DNA of 64,000 nt from Triatoma infestans (GCA_011037195.1 JAAEAF010000104.1:1-64000), one strand, 5' to 3'; shown: positions 1 to 27,560, numbered from the stretch's first letter. Notes: a model not told the origin generated them from the sequence alone. A program made the numbers and translations.

Positions 1-85
1 CAACACTGTCCATCACCGGACAGTGAGCTGTAGAGGCTCCTAGAAAGAAAAACAACTAAGGGTAGCACTGGACTCGAACCCTTTA
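1..85 (-). repeat. Truncated SINE-like copy at window edge
   Basis: The stretch reading cggacagtgagctgtagagg matches, with few changes, the body of the retroposon at 56324-56763. A box-B-like ggactcgaaccc follows at about 70-81, so the copy lies on the minus strand. The tRNA-like head is missing and is replaced by an AT-rich tattattattt tract. Assignment rests on similarity between the two copies seen in this window. Confidence 0.6.
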
Positions 86-2140
86 TTACTATTATTTATT
101 ATTTATACATTGTACTCCGGATGCAAATATATGTATATTTTCAGTTATATTGAAATCTGTAACTGGGTAATATCCGTATAAATAAATAACAATTAAAAAA
201 AAAGAAAAAAGTTATATCATATTATCTAAAATAGATTTTTCTTCAATTGGTAAGTATTACCTGCGAAATTTGCATAAGAGTTTTTAGAACCCATCGTTCA
301 CTGTATAAGGTATTTCCAATAGCATCACCCTTCATTTTTTCCAGATCTTCGATCAGATCATCAGTCAATGTAGGATTTACATTAGTTTCTTCCCTAGAAA
401 AGCTTCAAAAATATCGTTTCAGCCATCGCTTAGGCTAGTTCTTTTGCCCCTAAAGTTTAGACTAATGAAACAGTACTTACAAAGCAGTTGTCATAGACAA
501 AACAAATTATGCAGTATGAACCAAAAATTTCTTATTGTTTGCATACATCGCAGTTCTAAATATAAATTTTCCAATTTGAAAAAACTTTATTCTGATCTTC
601 ATTCTATACATATATACTAATTCTATTCAATATCTGACTAATTTTTGTAAAACTGTATTTAAGAAAATTAAATCTGAAACTACCCACCAAAATGGTCCAA
701 AGTAACTTTATGTGAATTTATTTACCCATCTTTCGTTTTAAGTCATCTGTCGGAGTTACCATTCAGAGAAAAATTGCTATTAAGCTTTATGACCGTAGAA
801 ACAGGTAGCTTGTTCATCCCATTCATTGAGTATATTAATATTTACAGACCAAATCAGAAAGAAATGTAATAGAATTTGAAAAAATGAATTAGAAAGTTAA
901 ATCAGAATAGGAAAATGAATGAATATCATCTCTTTTTTTAAACAACTTTTTCTGTAAGTACATTAATTTTGTTGAATAAGACTTGCATAAAGCAAAAAAA
1001 AGTGCTGAATTCAAAACTAAACATTTCCATTCGATCCTACATTGCACTTCTAATTCAGCTATAAATTTCAACAGTGAAAAGAAATACATCGTTTAAAGAC
1101 TTTAGGTATAAAGCTTTGAGGGAATCATTCCTCTTAATTATATTCCAATGTTCTTAATATGCAAAAAAATCAAATTAGAAATTTGAAAAAAAAATTTAAT
1201 TTAAGGTGCGTCAACATCTATGGTCATTGGCGCCAAACAAATATTTTATATATCCCATTTATAACAAGATGTAACTATAATCAATTCTTCAGATGTATTA
1301 TTGTATTATAGATTATAACAGCTATCATACTTCCCTTATTTCTATAAATTTTATAAATTGCTCGATATCTCAAATTGTCAATATTTAATTTGCTCTACCG
1401 AAAATAGAAAAAAAAAATGAAGCTTAAACCTGAATTAGAAAACAATCTATATTTTATACATCATTTTTATTAGTAAAAATATTAAGTTAGTGCCCCAATT
1501 AATATCCTCTTGTAAGTACCACACATTATAGAACTAACAAATCTTAAATTTATTAAAGATATTCAAATATTTTATTCGAAACATTCTATATTTTAAACAA
1601 ATTTCCAACTATATTTATTTCCTTTCAAAATGAAATAACCGGATAAACAATTCTCCATAGGGACTTAAAAGCTGCTATTCCCTGGCAAACTGATTTAATG
1701 CAAAAATATTTAACTTGCAAGCACTGTTAATTCTAAATCATATACCTTTGCTCATCCATGTTAAAACAACATTTAGAATCACTTGCAATGTTAATTTCCT
1801 AAAAATCTTCAATTTCAATTTGTTTTGTAACATTCACTATTACCATCATGGATCAATCTAACACTTTCATAATTCAACCAAATCTCTGACAACAGAGTGT
1901 AACGTCAAACAATGGTACCAAAGTTAACAGTGAGAAGGTTATTGTGTATTGATTAATAAACTGTTTCTAGAGCAAATAAACTGCTGTAGACTACTTTTAC
2001 ATGAATTTAATTACGTTTAAAAAATTCACTATAAAAACATATAATTATTTTACACACATTCTATATTTTTAATACATTATCCATTTCCATTCATCAATAT
2101 CTAATCACCATTTTATATGCTAATAAACATTGTAGTTCAT
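86..2140. other. AT-rich intergenic DNA
   Basis: No gene was recognised. Open frames here are short and have no domain signature. A motif near 1201-1235 (ttaaggtgcgtcaacatcta) recurs in altered form at about 32274, so at least part of this stretch is repeat-derived. Confidence 0.5.
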
Positions 2141-2144
2141 CGCT

Positions 2145-2765
2145 TTTGGGAGGGGGGATCGACGCCGCATGCCATTAGTGCCATCGCTTAAGATCTTTGC
2201 TTTTATCAACAGCCATCAGCCTCTTCGGCATTCACTCTACCAATTTTGTAGATAATAAGGCCGGAATTCTTTTCCACTCGATTAAGATAATTTCTTTCAA
2301 TTCTGAAAGTATATTTATTTCTTGATCAAGATAGATGTCAATTATATTCAAAGAGTTTATGGAGGGTCTAAAGAACTACTGGAACATTGTAAAGAAGCCA
2401 TTGTTTCGCTAATAGAGATGAATGTTTGGGGCCGTTGTCAGTATAAAATTTAAAATTGTTACTGATGCCTGATTTACAGACCCTTTCTTTTACATTTTTT
2501 TTTAATATCAGAGTATCCTACGTGTCTATAAATAACAGATTTCCCACCCCACCAACAACCATACAACCCCATAGCATCAACGATCTTCCGCCGTGCTTCG
2601 CAGTGGGCACTGTTGCTGAAACGTGTTGCCAGTTTTGGTGCACTTTACATTAGATTTTTGTTTTTTGTTTTTTTTTTCCGCAAAAGCCATCTTTCACATT
2701 GCACTCTTAACTTTTTCCGTTATGAATTTCTTACCTTGTCGAACGTCGACTATCCTGACCTCATG
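2145..2765 (-). pseudogene. Tc1-like transposase relic
   Basis: On the minus strand, broken frames give the usual Tc1 catalytic region in order. A stretch around 2610-2540 resembles the HGG..LMLWGC block. A piece around 2440-2390 reads FYTDNGPKHSS, matching the family's QDNDPKH motif with the second catalytic Asp. The C-terminal tail with an EW.KIP-like segment follows near 2270-2250. Several stops and frame changes interrupt it. In this family the protein cuts and pastes DNA at TA sites with a DDE/D catalytic triad; this copy cannot make it. No terminal inverted repeats were identified. The open frame at 2456-2653 on the plus strand is its antisense shadow. Confidence 0.6.
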
Positions 2766-3289
2766 TAATATCTTTTTATTATCTTGTAAACTGTCCAATT
2801 AATAATTCAGAAATTTTTCTTATGCTATAACCGATCTGATAATGATTATTAATTACAATTTCTCGAACTTGAATACCTCATTTGATACCTATTAGCCAAT
2901 ATCGACGGTTGAATAAACACAAGTGAATGATGAATTAGCAGAAGTAAAAAATAAATGAGCAAATAAAAATTATAAGTATGACATTGGCAAGTGAAAAAAG
3001 CTATTTCATAAGCAGCTGTCCACTTTTGAAAGTGACTACAGTCAATTTATTTTTTTAAAGATTAAACCTTTTTTTTATCAGAAAATATATTGATAAATAC
3101 AAATTGTCTCTATTTTGGGTGATATCAGCAATTTTACCATAAATTTTAAAAAGAAATCAAATTTATATGTAAAACAAAACGTTTAGATTTCCGAATCATT
3201 CCATTGTCAGAAACGCTTTCTGATTGTAAATAATATATTTTTTTATTTCAATATAGGAGGATTACTTTTTTCTGGAGAAATATTTCTAA

Positions 3290-3885
3290 CAAAAGTTATG
3301 GCTTTTTATATGTTTATTTGATATAACAAGTTTAACGAAAATCGTTGAAGCTATTTTCGAGAAAATCGAAAAAAAGAAAAATCCATTCAGTAAAGTAGTA
3401 CTTCCGGTTGAGGAATTTAGATAGATAACTTACTGTCGGATCGCATGGTGATATCTAAACGGAGTAAAATAAACTTAATGCCTATTTTTTCAGGCAGGCT
3501 TATCGTCCAACTACCAAGTTAGGTGTCGTGAACGGGGGCTGAAGCACCCACTTTACTTACTATTAACATTTTTGAAACCAATATAAAATTTAGCAGTTAT
3601 ATGCGAGACTCGAACTGGGGCCTCCCACTTACAAGTCCATGCTCATAACCACTATACCAACACCCGCCTCCTCTTAACGAAGTTTGAATTTCCTGCGATT
3701 TTTCTGTTTTGAGGAATGTTATATATATTCCTAGGGTGGTGTATATATATATATATGTATATATATATATACACCGTTTTCTAAAACCATTTTTTTGGAC
3801 TCACGGGACGTCAAAACATGTATTTCCGGTGAAAACTCAATTTCGAAAATCTGACACGATAGCAATACCTTCTCAACTTTTTTTT
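3290..3885 (+). repeat. Dispersed dimeric repeat, copy split by a SINE
   Basis: Conserved blocks are gtttaacgaaaatcgttgaa (about 3330), the attcagtaaagtagtacttccgg block (about 3386-3408), gatcgcatggtgatatctaa (about 3440) and, after the interruption, a cggtgaaaactcaatttcg block near 3830. The same blocks occur in the same order at 9540-9870. The copy is broken between about 3465 and 3682 by tRNA-like sequence. A (TA)n tract lies at 3745-3773. Confidence 0.6.
3465..3682 (-). repeat. tRNA-derived SINE-like insertion
   Basis: Read on the minus strand, 3670-3604 looks like a tRNA: an A-box-like TTGGTATAGTGGTTATG, an anticodon-loop-like CTTGTAA, then a B-box-like AGTTCGAGTCT. The T-stem and acceptor stem do not pair, so it is not a functional tRNA gene. 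A non-coding body runs on to about 3465. The copy sits inside a dispersed repeat, whose uninterrupted form at 9600-9870 gives the empty site. Confidence 0.55.
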
Positions 3886-3889
3886 TTCA

Positions 3890-4560
3890 GTTTTGCTTCA
3901 CTCTTATCTTCTTCTCTCTTATTCTTCTTCACTCTCTATCACTTCTATCTTTCGCTTTTAATCTCCAACTTCTCACTCCAAGTTTTCTCAAGTCCTCCTC
4001 TATTTCATCCATCCCGTCTTTTTCTCGATCTCCCGATCTTTCTTCTACCTTCCGGCCAGCTTTCATATAATTTCTTTACATTCCTGTTTTGTCCATTCTC
4101 TCGACATGGCCTAGCTAGTCTAAACTTTTTCCTTTTATTTCTGCTACTAGGTCTGAAGCAGCAAACAATCCACTAATCTCAGAATTTTTCCTCATTCCTA
4201 ATCGCCTTTCTCGTATTAGGAACCGAATATTCTTTCTCTTCCAAGCCCTCAGAATGTTAATTTCAGTCTTTGTTAGTATCCATGTTTCACATACAAGGCA
4301 AATAACAGTTATATAAATTCTGATTTTCTGTCTTTAAGAGATGGACCGGAATTTCAAAATTTTATTTAGTGCGACCCAGTATTGATTTCCCGCAGCTAAT
4401 CTTTCTTCAATTTCGGTTTCAACACTCGTACTTGTGATGTAAATATGGCGCCTAGGTACTTAAAAGTTATGACATTTTCAACGAGGTGCCCTTAATCGGC
4501 ACACATTGAGATCGACATATACGATTATCAAATCTTTAGGACAACAATACTAGCTTACTC
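3890..4560 (-). pseudogene. LINE reverse transcriptase C-terminal relic
   Basis: Minus-strand frames, read with several shifts, give the C-terminal third of an insect endonuclease/reverse-transcriptase polyprotein. They show a FKYLG-like start near 4470, TEIEERLAAGNQ near 4400, VCETWILTK near 4290, then near 4030-3960 the basic GR.RKR..DE.EEDLRKLGVRSW block typical of these proteins' tails. Stops and frameshifts are frequent. The 155-aa open frame at 3709-4176 on the plus strand is an antisense shadow. The 3' end of this relic abuts the dispersed repeat at 3290-3885; a shorter relic of the same tail at 9905-9985 has the same junction. Confidence 0.55.
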
Positions 4561-4599
4561 ATAAGCAACTGGTAACACCGCTGTGCCTGCATTTACAAG

Positions 4600-4990
4600 A
4601 AAATTCCAAAATCTATTCTGTAAAGTTGCAAATCCAGGTTAACTGATTTTTTTCCAAATTTGAATTTCTGGTAATGCTTCTAGTTCAAATTTAATTAGAT
4701 AGGTGGCAGAACCATAGATTAATAAGCTCTAGAGAAGAGCTTAAATCTATCTACTGTTTCCCTCAGAACCTCTAAATGTTTTCCCAGAAAAATGTTTCAA
4801 ATAAAAGTGATAGATATTCATGTGTATAATATATATGATAGTAAACGAAGTTTAAAGAAAATGTTGGCGCCATTTCCGAGAAAATCGCCAAAAAAAAATG
4901 TAAAGAGAAAGTCGCTGATTGATGGATTTTGCATACAAATGGGTGGTAATACGTAAAAGGAACCAACAGAAATGATAGAGTCCGACCATA
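4600..4990 (+). repeat. Dispersed dimeric repeat, diverged copy
   Basis: Contains the attctgtaaagttgca block, the caaatttgaatttctggtaa block and gtttaaagaaaatgttggcg near 4850, in the order seen in the copies at 9240-9880 and 12260-12760. It is flanked by unrecognised sequence. Confidence 0.5.
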
Positions 4991-6940
4991 ATTTTTTGTA
5001 TATCAGTAATTGAAGGAACTGCAGCCTCTTATGCCGATTGTAAACGAATGTCCTCAAATATCGTCCATCGGCATCAGTAGATGCCCACTCATCAGTAGCT
5101 CAACATCATCCTTCGCCCTTCATGGCCTATGCCCCCTCCACAACTTGCCCTTCTCACTCTCACACCTATACAGTTGTACCCAACAATCACACGTCATATT
5201 TACACATTTTCTCCGCCGCCTCCCCCGCTTCTTTATTTATATCCGCTCTATCAAACTTCATACCGCTTCGCCCAAGGTGAATCCAAGTTTTATTCGCCCT
5301 TTACTAGTTATCTATTTTTATATCTACATTTTTATTGATTTCTGGATTGTTTATATTTAATTTGTACGCCTTTTATAGCGCTCCGGGGTACGCCTACGCG
5401 CGTACAATTGACATTTGTTTCTTTAAAAAGACTTTTAATATAAAAGGAGTAAACACTAACCACGCGTCAAAATAGGAAGTAAATAAGAAACTTACCCAAC
5501 ATTTTTCCACAATAACGTCTTTGCTTTTACTGCACACAGCATCTTGCATACTCATTTGAGTTCAAGATATTTTGGTCGAGTTATAGCAGACTTTTAGCTA
5601 ACTTTCCTCTCCCTCCGGCTAACAAAGGTCCAGTATGCGTGAGCATAATAAGCCCTTCAAAGCTAATGTCTTTAAAGTGCAATTTTCGTAAATGTGCAAT
5701 TATTGTTGCAATCATTAGATTTGCTTGGATCCATATAATGCATGTGTAAGTAATTAAAATGAATGTATGTGCATATACATATTTGTAGCTTCATTAGTGT
5801 TATCTTAAATGAACGTAATTGTATATTTAATTTTGAATTTTTTTTTTTTGAATGTTTGCTTGTTGGTTTTAATATATTTAGTTATTTGCATTTTTTACGA
5901 TTCACCGTTTGAAAAAGAGTGCAGTTGCCCGTTTATATAAATAATTAAAATGTGGGAGGAATGAAATAATTTGGCTGCAGCTGCCATACGAATCGCCTTT
6001 AAGAATGCTAAATCCCAAAATATATAGAAGAAAGTAAATAGCTACTTATATTGTAAGCTATATTTGACTCTAAAAGGAACTGCACACAATACTTATTTGC
6101 AGTGATTGAACATGTGCAAGATAAATCAATAGCACAATGAATTATAAATAATAAAATTACTGCTTTAAGTAGAAAAAGTAAATAAAGCATCCTTGCGTAA
6201 GTCAAAAGAGAATTAATTTGCTTTAGTTTTCTCTTTATTTATATTTGTTTTTGTTATAAATTCATTAGTAATCCACCTACACACAAATTTTTTTTATACG
6301 ATTCCCATACACTTTATAGTTCATTGAACTATATAGTCTATAGTTGTTTGAACTACTGACTTGGCAGTGGTTCAAATTACAACTTCTTACAAACATTTCG
6401 TAAAAATTTTTCAAAATAATAGTCAGTTTTATATTTATGAGATATTCGTTATATATTGTCTCTATTGTTACATTATTGCTGGTTGAAATCTGGCGGTAGA
6501 TTCGATGATCGTGGCGCTGTAATAGATCAGATAGAATATTTCAGTTTTTTTAGAAATACACCGTGTAGAATACGTTCGTGCAGTTTAGTAATGTATGGCC
6601 CTATATGGTTATGTAAAACCGAGATGTTAACTGTTTTATATGTAATATTTGCATATGATTTTCTTATAATTTCTTTTAAAAGTGTTGAATAAATTAGAAA
6701 TATGATATAATATTTAAACTGATAGTATAATTACGATATTGATTTTTCTTATTATTTCTTTTATTTGCATTTGTTTAAATATAGTTAATTACCTCGTACA
6801 TTTAAAGATTATTTTTGTCTTAGAATACTAACATTAAAATATACATATCTCATTAATTAATTTCATTCCCCTGGATTTTTATATCTTGCTCTTAAGTTTA
6901 TCTTATCTATTATTGTAAAGAAAGTAATTAAGAGTGGTTC
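4991..6940. other. Intergenic DNA upstream of cathepsin D
   Basis: A C/T-rich stretch at 5090-5340 keeps two overlapping frames open but shows no domain. The rest is AT-rich. No gene, repeat family or tRNA was recognised. Confidence 0.5.
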
Positions 6941-6945
6941 ATTTT

Positions 6946-6953
6946 TATATAAA
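6946..6953 (+). promoter_or_regulatory. TATA box of the cathepsin D gene
   Basis: TATATAAA lies 37-44 bases upstream of the ATG at 6990. If transcription starts about 30 bases downstream of the box, the 5' leader is only about 10-15 nt. Position and sequence support a TATA-driven promoter; the start site itself is inferred. Confidence 0.55.
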
Positions 6954-6989
6954 TTAGTTGACACCTTACTAGCTGACAAACATAACATT

Positions 6990-21240
<14,251 letters not shown>

Positions 21241-21259
21241 AATTATATATTCTATTGTT

Positions 21260-21265
21260 AATAAA
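21260..21265 (+). terminator. Poly(A) signal, cathepsin D
   Basis: AATAAA begins 20 bases after the TAA stop, and a second aaataaaa lies just downstream. This implies a very short 3' UTR. Confidence 0.6.
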
Positions 21266-21269
21266 TATT

Positions 21270-23380
21270 TCAAATAAAAAAAATAATTATTGTTTGTATA
21301 TAATGGCAGTATTTAATATCCCTAGATTTAATAAATTTTATAATATAATAGTGTGAAATTACTTTGAGAATATTCTCATTTAGAAATACTTAAGTATGTT
21401 CTCTTAGTTCAATACGAGTTTTTGCATTTTTGTCAAATTTTCAGGATTATGTATTTTTCACCACGAATACATATTTGGGATTCGTCTAATTTTTTTTTTA
21501 TTTAGTCTGTCAACATATTAGTTCTTTGATTGCTTTCAAATTAAAGATCCCTCACTTTTTTTATTTTAAGTATTATTTCGTTAAAACTAATGCTACAGTA
21601 GCTCTGATAATGAAGACGTTTCCTCTTAAGCAGGAGCACCTTAACTTTTTTGAACCGTATCTCTTCCATTCAGGTGAAGTCCCCAAGCACCCCTTCGCCA
21701 GACATAAGTGGCCTAAGACACAACTTTCCATTAAAATATTTTGAAACGCATACAATAAACTTACAAACAAATTTAGTTATGTTGATAAAAAAAATAAAAT
21801 AAAAGAAGTGTTTTTTTTTCTTAAAAAATTCATCTAACTTAGAGCACTTAACTGAGATAATTCGGGTTCCAAAAGATGATTATTTGAAAAATATACTATA
21901 AAAAGTGGATGTTCATCGGTTTTTCGAACATCATTGTGATTCCTGCACGACTTTCCCAGCCTTCATATCTTCAACACAAAAGAAAAAAATTCAATTTGTC
22001 TTATTTTAACTGCTCAGGAAAAATGGATGAACGCAATAGAGAAACTCCTAAAGAAACGAAATATAAGTGCCCAGAATCTTTGTATCATCCCTGCTTTAGA
22101 ATTTATGTTCCTGCTATAGAATTTGTAATGGCAAAGTTTTCATTTCCGTTTAATTTTATTCTAAATAATTTGTAATATAACTTTATCAAACTCAATTTTT
22201 TATAAATAATTTCACGACATTTTTTCCGTGATAGCTGCTTCATTTTTGTTTTCATCGACCAGTTTTGGGATACGCCCGCCTTGATGAACACGATCATAAC
22301 ACAGACCTGCAAAATCGGTTGACACCTTTGATGAAAACATTTTAGCAACAATCTATGTCAAAGTGACACTCTAAAATTAATGAAATTTCGGTACTTGGAC
22401 ATTTCGGGATTAGCTGCTAGCCCTTGATCCACATTTCATTTAAATGGTATATTTGCCGTGTTTTGCAACTTATTTATAAATTCATCTTTTAAGGTTTTTA
22501 TTATAATAAAGTACTCTCTTCTTCTAAATAGCATATTTATAGCTATATTACCAAAACATTACTAAACAATAAAAATAATATCTTTAAAATTTATCGTTTT
22601 CTTTTCCACTGTAAAATGTAGAAAGTTCCAACTTGATATGTGTTCAAGTTCTATCAGAGGACCCGACAACAAGGTTTTAGTTAAAATTGATCAATCATTT
22701 TACTTTCGTACCTCTTTACTGAATGGATTTTAATTTTTTTCGCGATGTTCTTGAAAACGGCGCCACCCATACACTTAGCATTTTACTAGAGACTTGAATC
22801 ACTAGTTTGTAAAATCTGATAGAGCCCTTGAGATCTTATCACCGATTTCTTCATTACTTATTACCGCTTATCCGATACAGGAAAAAATTTCTCACTATCA
22901 ATTTTGTTGAAAGGGTCAAAAAACTTGATCATGTGTCAAACTCACACTCGAATTTATGATGAAACGTCAGATGGACTTTTCGAGATGGAGCAGCAGCTGG
23001 CTCCTGATCCATGTTTTATATATATAAATCCTGAAAAGCTCTTCTTGAAATTTCATTAAATATAATCAGTGGATATACTGATTTTGCTCTGTACAAGTCT
23101 ATGTTATCGCACTGTTTTATCAAAACATTCTGATGATGTGCGAACGCCCGAAACCGGTGATGACGACAAAACGGAGCAGGCTATCAGGGAAAATATCTTA
23201 ATACATAGCGCTTTATATCCTCAGTAATTTTGTTCATATCTAGTATTCTCGAAGCAACAATACTTCTTGCAAAGTACATTTCTACTCAAGAACATAACCT
23301 CTGAAACAATTTAATTTATAATTATTCAAATTAGTTTTTATTCAATTTAAATTATAATTATTCATATTATTTAATAAAGG
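21270..23380. other. Intergenic DNA with hammerhead-like repeat units
   Basis: Two diverged copies of the hammerhead-like family are present: about 22205-22330 (minus; cttcatttttgttttcatcg, then cgaccagttttgggatacgc) and 23030-23215 (plus). A reverse copy of the dispersed repeat core lies near 22715-22775 (cgcgatgttcttgaaaacgg). Short open frames at 21526-22351 show no domain. Confidence 0.45.
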
Positions 23381-23549
23381 ACGGAGCGGTAAATGGTGAT
23401 TGTCACTGAATTTTTGCTGTGTGTTTGAGAGACTATCGAGTGGGTTTTTGAAATAGTTTTCTAAAGATTGTGTGCTTATCTTAAACACGAGGACTAAAGT
23501 GTGTAAGTAAATAATTATAAGTTATTATTGGACAAGTTCAATAAAATGA

Positions 23550-24734
23550 GTGTCCCACGGGTACTTCCAAGCTCATAATTATGAATTCACGTCTGCCGAT
23601 GATGAAGCAGGTAATAGAAATCCAGACTCATTCCACAGAGACTGGGAACAAGCTAAAAGACGCAAGGAAAACTGCAAATTAAATTCTGACGTAAATATAC
23701 AGACGCTCAAGACAACACCACACTATATGAAACAAAACAACAACGTTACCATGGATTCCAGTTCAAACAATACAGAATGCCAAAATAATTCAAATGATAT
23801 AAAATCTAGCCTACCACCACCAATCAAAATAGCCAAAATAACAGATTTCAAATTATTAATTCAGGATTAATGACAAATCTAGGTGCAAATAATTTCACAC
23901 CAAATGCCAACAATTCTGACCTTACAATTAATTCCAAAACTCCAGATATATACAGAGCTGCCATAAAATACCTTAAAAATAGTAACTTTGAATTTCACAC
24001 ACACCAACTGGAAGCCGACAAACCATATAGAATTGTTATAAGACACCTCCATCACAGTATTCCAACAGACATGATATCTGAAGAACTACACAAATTAGGA
24101 TACCAAGCTATAGCTAGTTAATGTATTACAACCCGGAACTAAGAAACCGTTGCCCCTATTTGTCGTAGATCTTGCGCCCTGCCCTACAAATCTCACAATA
24201 TTTCAAGTAACTAAACTTCTAAATACTATAATAAAAGTTGAGGAGCCAAATAAAAGGAAACATATTCCACAATGCCAACGATGCCAAAATTACGGACACA
24301 CGAAAGGCTACTGCAATCATCCTCATAGATGTGTTCGCTGTGGTGGGGAACACACCTCGGGTAACTGTCTAAAACCTCAAGAAACATCGCCCACTTGCAC
24401 GCTCTGTGGTGGCCCGCATCCTGCCAACTATAGAGGATGTAAGGTCCACAGAGAACTTCAAAGGAGAAGGCAAGCAATAAGAAGCGATTTGGCACAAGGA
24501 ACAAGTCTGCACAACCCGAAAGATGCACAAGAAGTTCATGACTCTACAGCTAATATCCCCTTTGACAGACGGCGCACAGAACAGCAGAACTCGGAAACAA
24601 GTCAGACACCATGTGGAGGCAAGGTTTATCCCCCACTTCCTTTGAAGTCTCTACCTCAAAATTCGCACTCACAGCCACATCCTAACATTAAGCATCAACA
24701 CTACCAACTAATCACATACCAACTTACTCCCTAA
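23550..24734 (+). pseudogene. Jockey-like ORF1 (Gag) with zinc knuckles
   Basis: Three successive frames (23550-23870, 23870-24121, 24150-24734) cover one Gag. The first is polar and Asn-rich. The second carries the KPYRIVIRHLHHSIPTDMI block, the conserved domain that precedes the knuckles in Jockey-type Gag. The third has the Cys clusters CQRCQNYGHTKGYC, CVRCGGEHTSGNC and CTLCGGPHPANYRGC, which in this family bind nucleic acid. Frameshifts or stops lie near 23870 and 24120. The first frame has no ATG; the ATG at 23546 is in another frame and soon stops. Confidence 0.75.
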
Positions 24735-24887
24735 TTGCATCAGCCTCTAACCCTTTACTACTTTAGCACATCAAGACATCACTCTACATTTCTCCTCATT
24801 TCTCAACGAGTTCAAAAACACCATCACGCCTCTTCTTACACTTCTAACGACTGTCATACTGGAACTACTAAAACAAAAGCGACAATA

Positions 24888-27560
24888 ATGACGGACTATT
24901 CAATAATAATTCTATTGTGGAACTGCAATGGCATCATCTCGCACAGAAACGAACTTGAGACAGTACTTAACGAAAAATGAATAGACATAGCCCTCCTGAC
25001 AGAAACACACTTGACTTCACGAACTAACTTGTACATACGTAATTATACAACACTTAGAACTGATCACCCAGACGATACTTCTCAAGGGGGTTCAGCAATA
25101 CTAATCAGAAAAAAATTAAAATTCTTTCCCTTACAACAGTGTACAGAAGACTACTTACAGGCCACTTCCATTATTGTGGAATGCCAGCCAAAACCTATAG
25201 CCATCTCATCTGTTTACTGCCCTCCAAACAAAGTAATTGATTACAATAAATTCCATTCGTTCTTCAATACTCTATGTAATACATTCATAGCCGGTGGCGA
25301 TTTCAATGCTAAACATCCTATTTTCGGATGCAGGGTGAGCAATCCAAGGGGAATCCAGCTTCAACGGGTAGTCCTTGATAATAATTATCAAGTCATAAGC
25401 CCAAATGAAGAACGTATTGGCCAACATCAAGGAAGAAACTACCCGACCTCCTAGACTTCTTTGTTACTTCCAACATTGCACAGACGAACACGACACATAC
25501 TCTACACGACTTATCATCAGACCACTCTCCTGTCTTAGTAACCCTACACATTACCCCTCTCGGATAACCTTCACCTTGTACTTTAACTCCTGGCAGAGTA
25601 AACAGGCAAAAATTTACACGGAGACTAGACGGTACTATCAATCTAAAAGAACAAATCAAAACACCCTAACAGTTAGATCATGCAGTAGGCGAATTTACCG
25701 AAATTATTCAAAACGCTGCCTGGTCTTCCTCAACCTGTACTACACAAACGAATAGTACAACTGACTATTTACCAGAGTAGATCCGAAAACTAATTACATT
25801 AAAACCACGGGCTCGAAGACAATGGCAAGCACACCGATACCCATCCGACAAGGATAAATTCAATTACCTGAACTCCTTATTAAAACAAGAACTGACCAAC
25901 TACAAAACACTAAAATTTCGGAACTATTTAAACTCACTAGCGACAGATGACAAATCACTCTGGCAGCCCACCAAAAAAATATTACACTATCCATCCCTTC
26001 CAGTACCAATTCGACAAGATGATGGCAACTGGGCTAAATCAGACAAAGAAAGGGCTCAAGCGTTCGCCAAACACTTAGCCGCAGTATTTGAACCTCACCA
26101 TGATGTGCAAGACCAAAATCATATAGCTGAAATCTGCCACAGTCTCGATATTCCCTTACAACTATCTCTACCTCCTAAACATTTCACTCCTTCTGAACTA
26201 AAATTCGCTATATATAAACTTCCTCTTCGAAAATCTCTAGGCTTCGACCTTATCACTTCAAAAATATTACGACATCTACTACGCAAAGCAATAATTTACC
26301 TGACTTATCTCTACAATGCAATACTACGTCTTACTTACTTCCCAAGAGTCTGGAAATATGCTGTAATAACACTGTTTCATAAACCTGGGAAACCTAAACA
26401 TTTACCATCATCATACCGCCCTATTAGTCTACTTTCCCTACTTGGCAAACTGTTTGAAAAATTATTAATAAAACGACTTAATCCCATCATTCACCATTCC
26501 CAGACACTCCCAGATCACCAGTTTGGTTTTCGCAAAAATCATTCCACTATACATCAATGTCACAGACTAACTGACGAAATAGCTTCTACTCTAGAAAACG
26601 GAGAATACTGTTCTGCAGCTTTCTTGGATGTGGCACAGGCTTTCGATAAGGTGTGGCATCCAGGACTTCTATATAAACTAAAACTATTTCTTCCTTTTAC
26701 TTACTATTTAATCTTGCAGTCTTACTTAACTGACAGATATTTTTGCGTGAGAGAGAAGACCGTTATGTCTGACATCTATCCCATCAAGGCTGGTGTCCTA
26801 CAAGGGAGTGTACTGGGACCCATTTTATACTCACTCTATACACACGACATACCACTTTCACAAAAAACTCTAACGGCGACCTTTGCTGACGACCTTGCCA
26901 TCCTTTCACGACATGCCAACCACATTACAGCAACCACTCACTTACAAAGACATCTTGACGACATTCAGCAATGGTGTAACAAATGGAGAATCAAAAAACA
27001 GTAAAATCTACGCACATGACATTCACACTATGTAAACCTACATGTCCGACAATTTACTGCAACGACACACGCTCCCGGAGAAAACTGTTACACGGTATCT
27101 TGGAGTCCACTTAGACCGCCGATTAACTTGGAACCCCCATACCAGACTTAAAAGACAGGCTTTAAATCAGAGATTTCGACAATTACGACGATTGCTAGAC
27201 GGAAAACTAAATGACAACCTCTACAACATGATACTAATTTACAAAACTATAATTCGTCCTATATGGTGTACGGTTGCGAAGTTTGGGGTTCTATCAAACG
27301 TTCCAACCTATACAGAATACAAGCGTTCCAATCTAAACTTCTACGACACATTACTGACGCACCCTACTATGTCTAAACCTTACACTACACACTGATCTCA
27401 ATATACCATTCGTTACAGACACAATCACAACCAAATACAAAAAGTTTCACGAAACACTATCACAACATAACAATTCTCTCATCTCCAACTTAAGCTTGCC
27501 ACAGAATACAACAAGGAGACTGAAAAGGAACTGGCCTAGGAATAACCTTCGCAACTAAAC
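24888..27560 (+). pseudogene. Jockey-like ORF2: endonuclease and reverse transcriptase
   Basis: The ATG at 24888 opens LLWNCNGI. A TGA at 24978 interrupts LLTETHL, after which endonuclease motifs continue (SSVYCPPN, GGDFNAKH at about 25295-25315). The frame is lost after about 25450. The reverse transcriptase is open at 26105-27004, with PSSYRPISLLS, FLDVAQAFDKVW, LQGSVLGPILYSLY and the catalytic FADDLAIL. The thumb and tail follow in other frames, including KTVTRYLGVHLDRRLTW at about 27075, to about 27560. No functional protein can be made. Confidence 0.8.

Noticed and set aside
3604..3670. Possible functional tRNA gene (minus)
   Set aside because: A and B boxes are recognisable but T-stem and acceptor stem do not pair; it sits in a repeat. 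The same argument applies at 13021-13099 and 56515-56575.
3709..4176. 155-aa open frame, plus strand
   Set aside because: Low-complexity Phe/Ser/Leu sequence that is antisense to a LINE C-terminal relic and starts in a (TA)n repeat.
5010..5360. Two overlapping open frames of 116 and 69 aa
   Set aside because: C/T-rich tract that keeps several frames open; no domain, no splice or promoter context.
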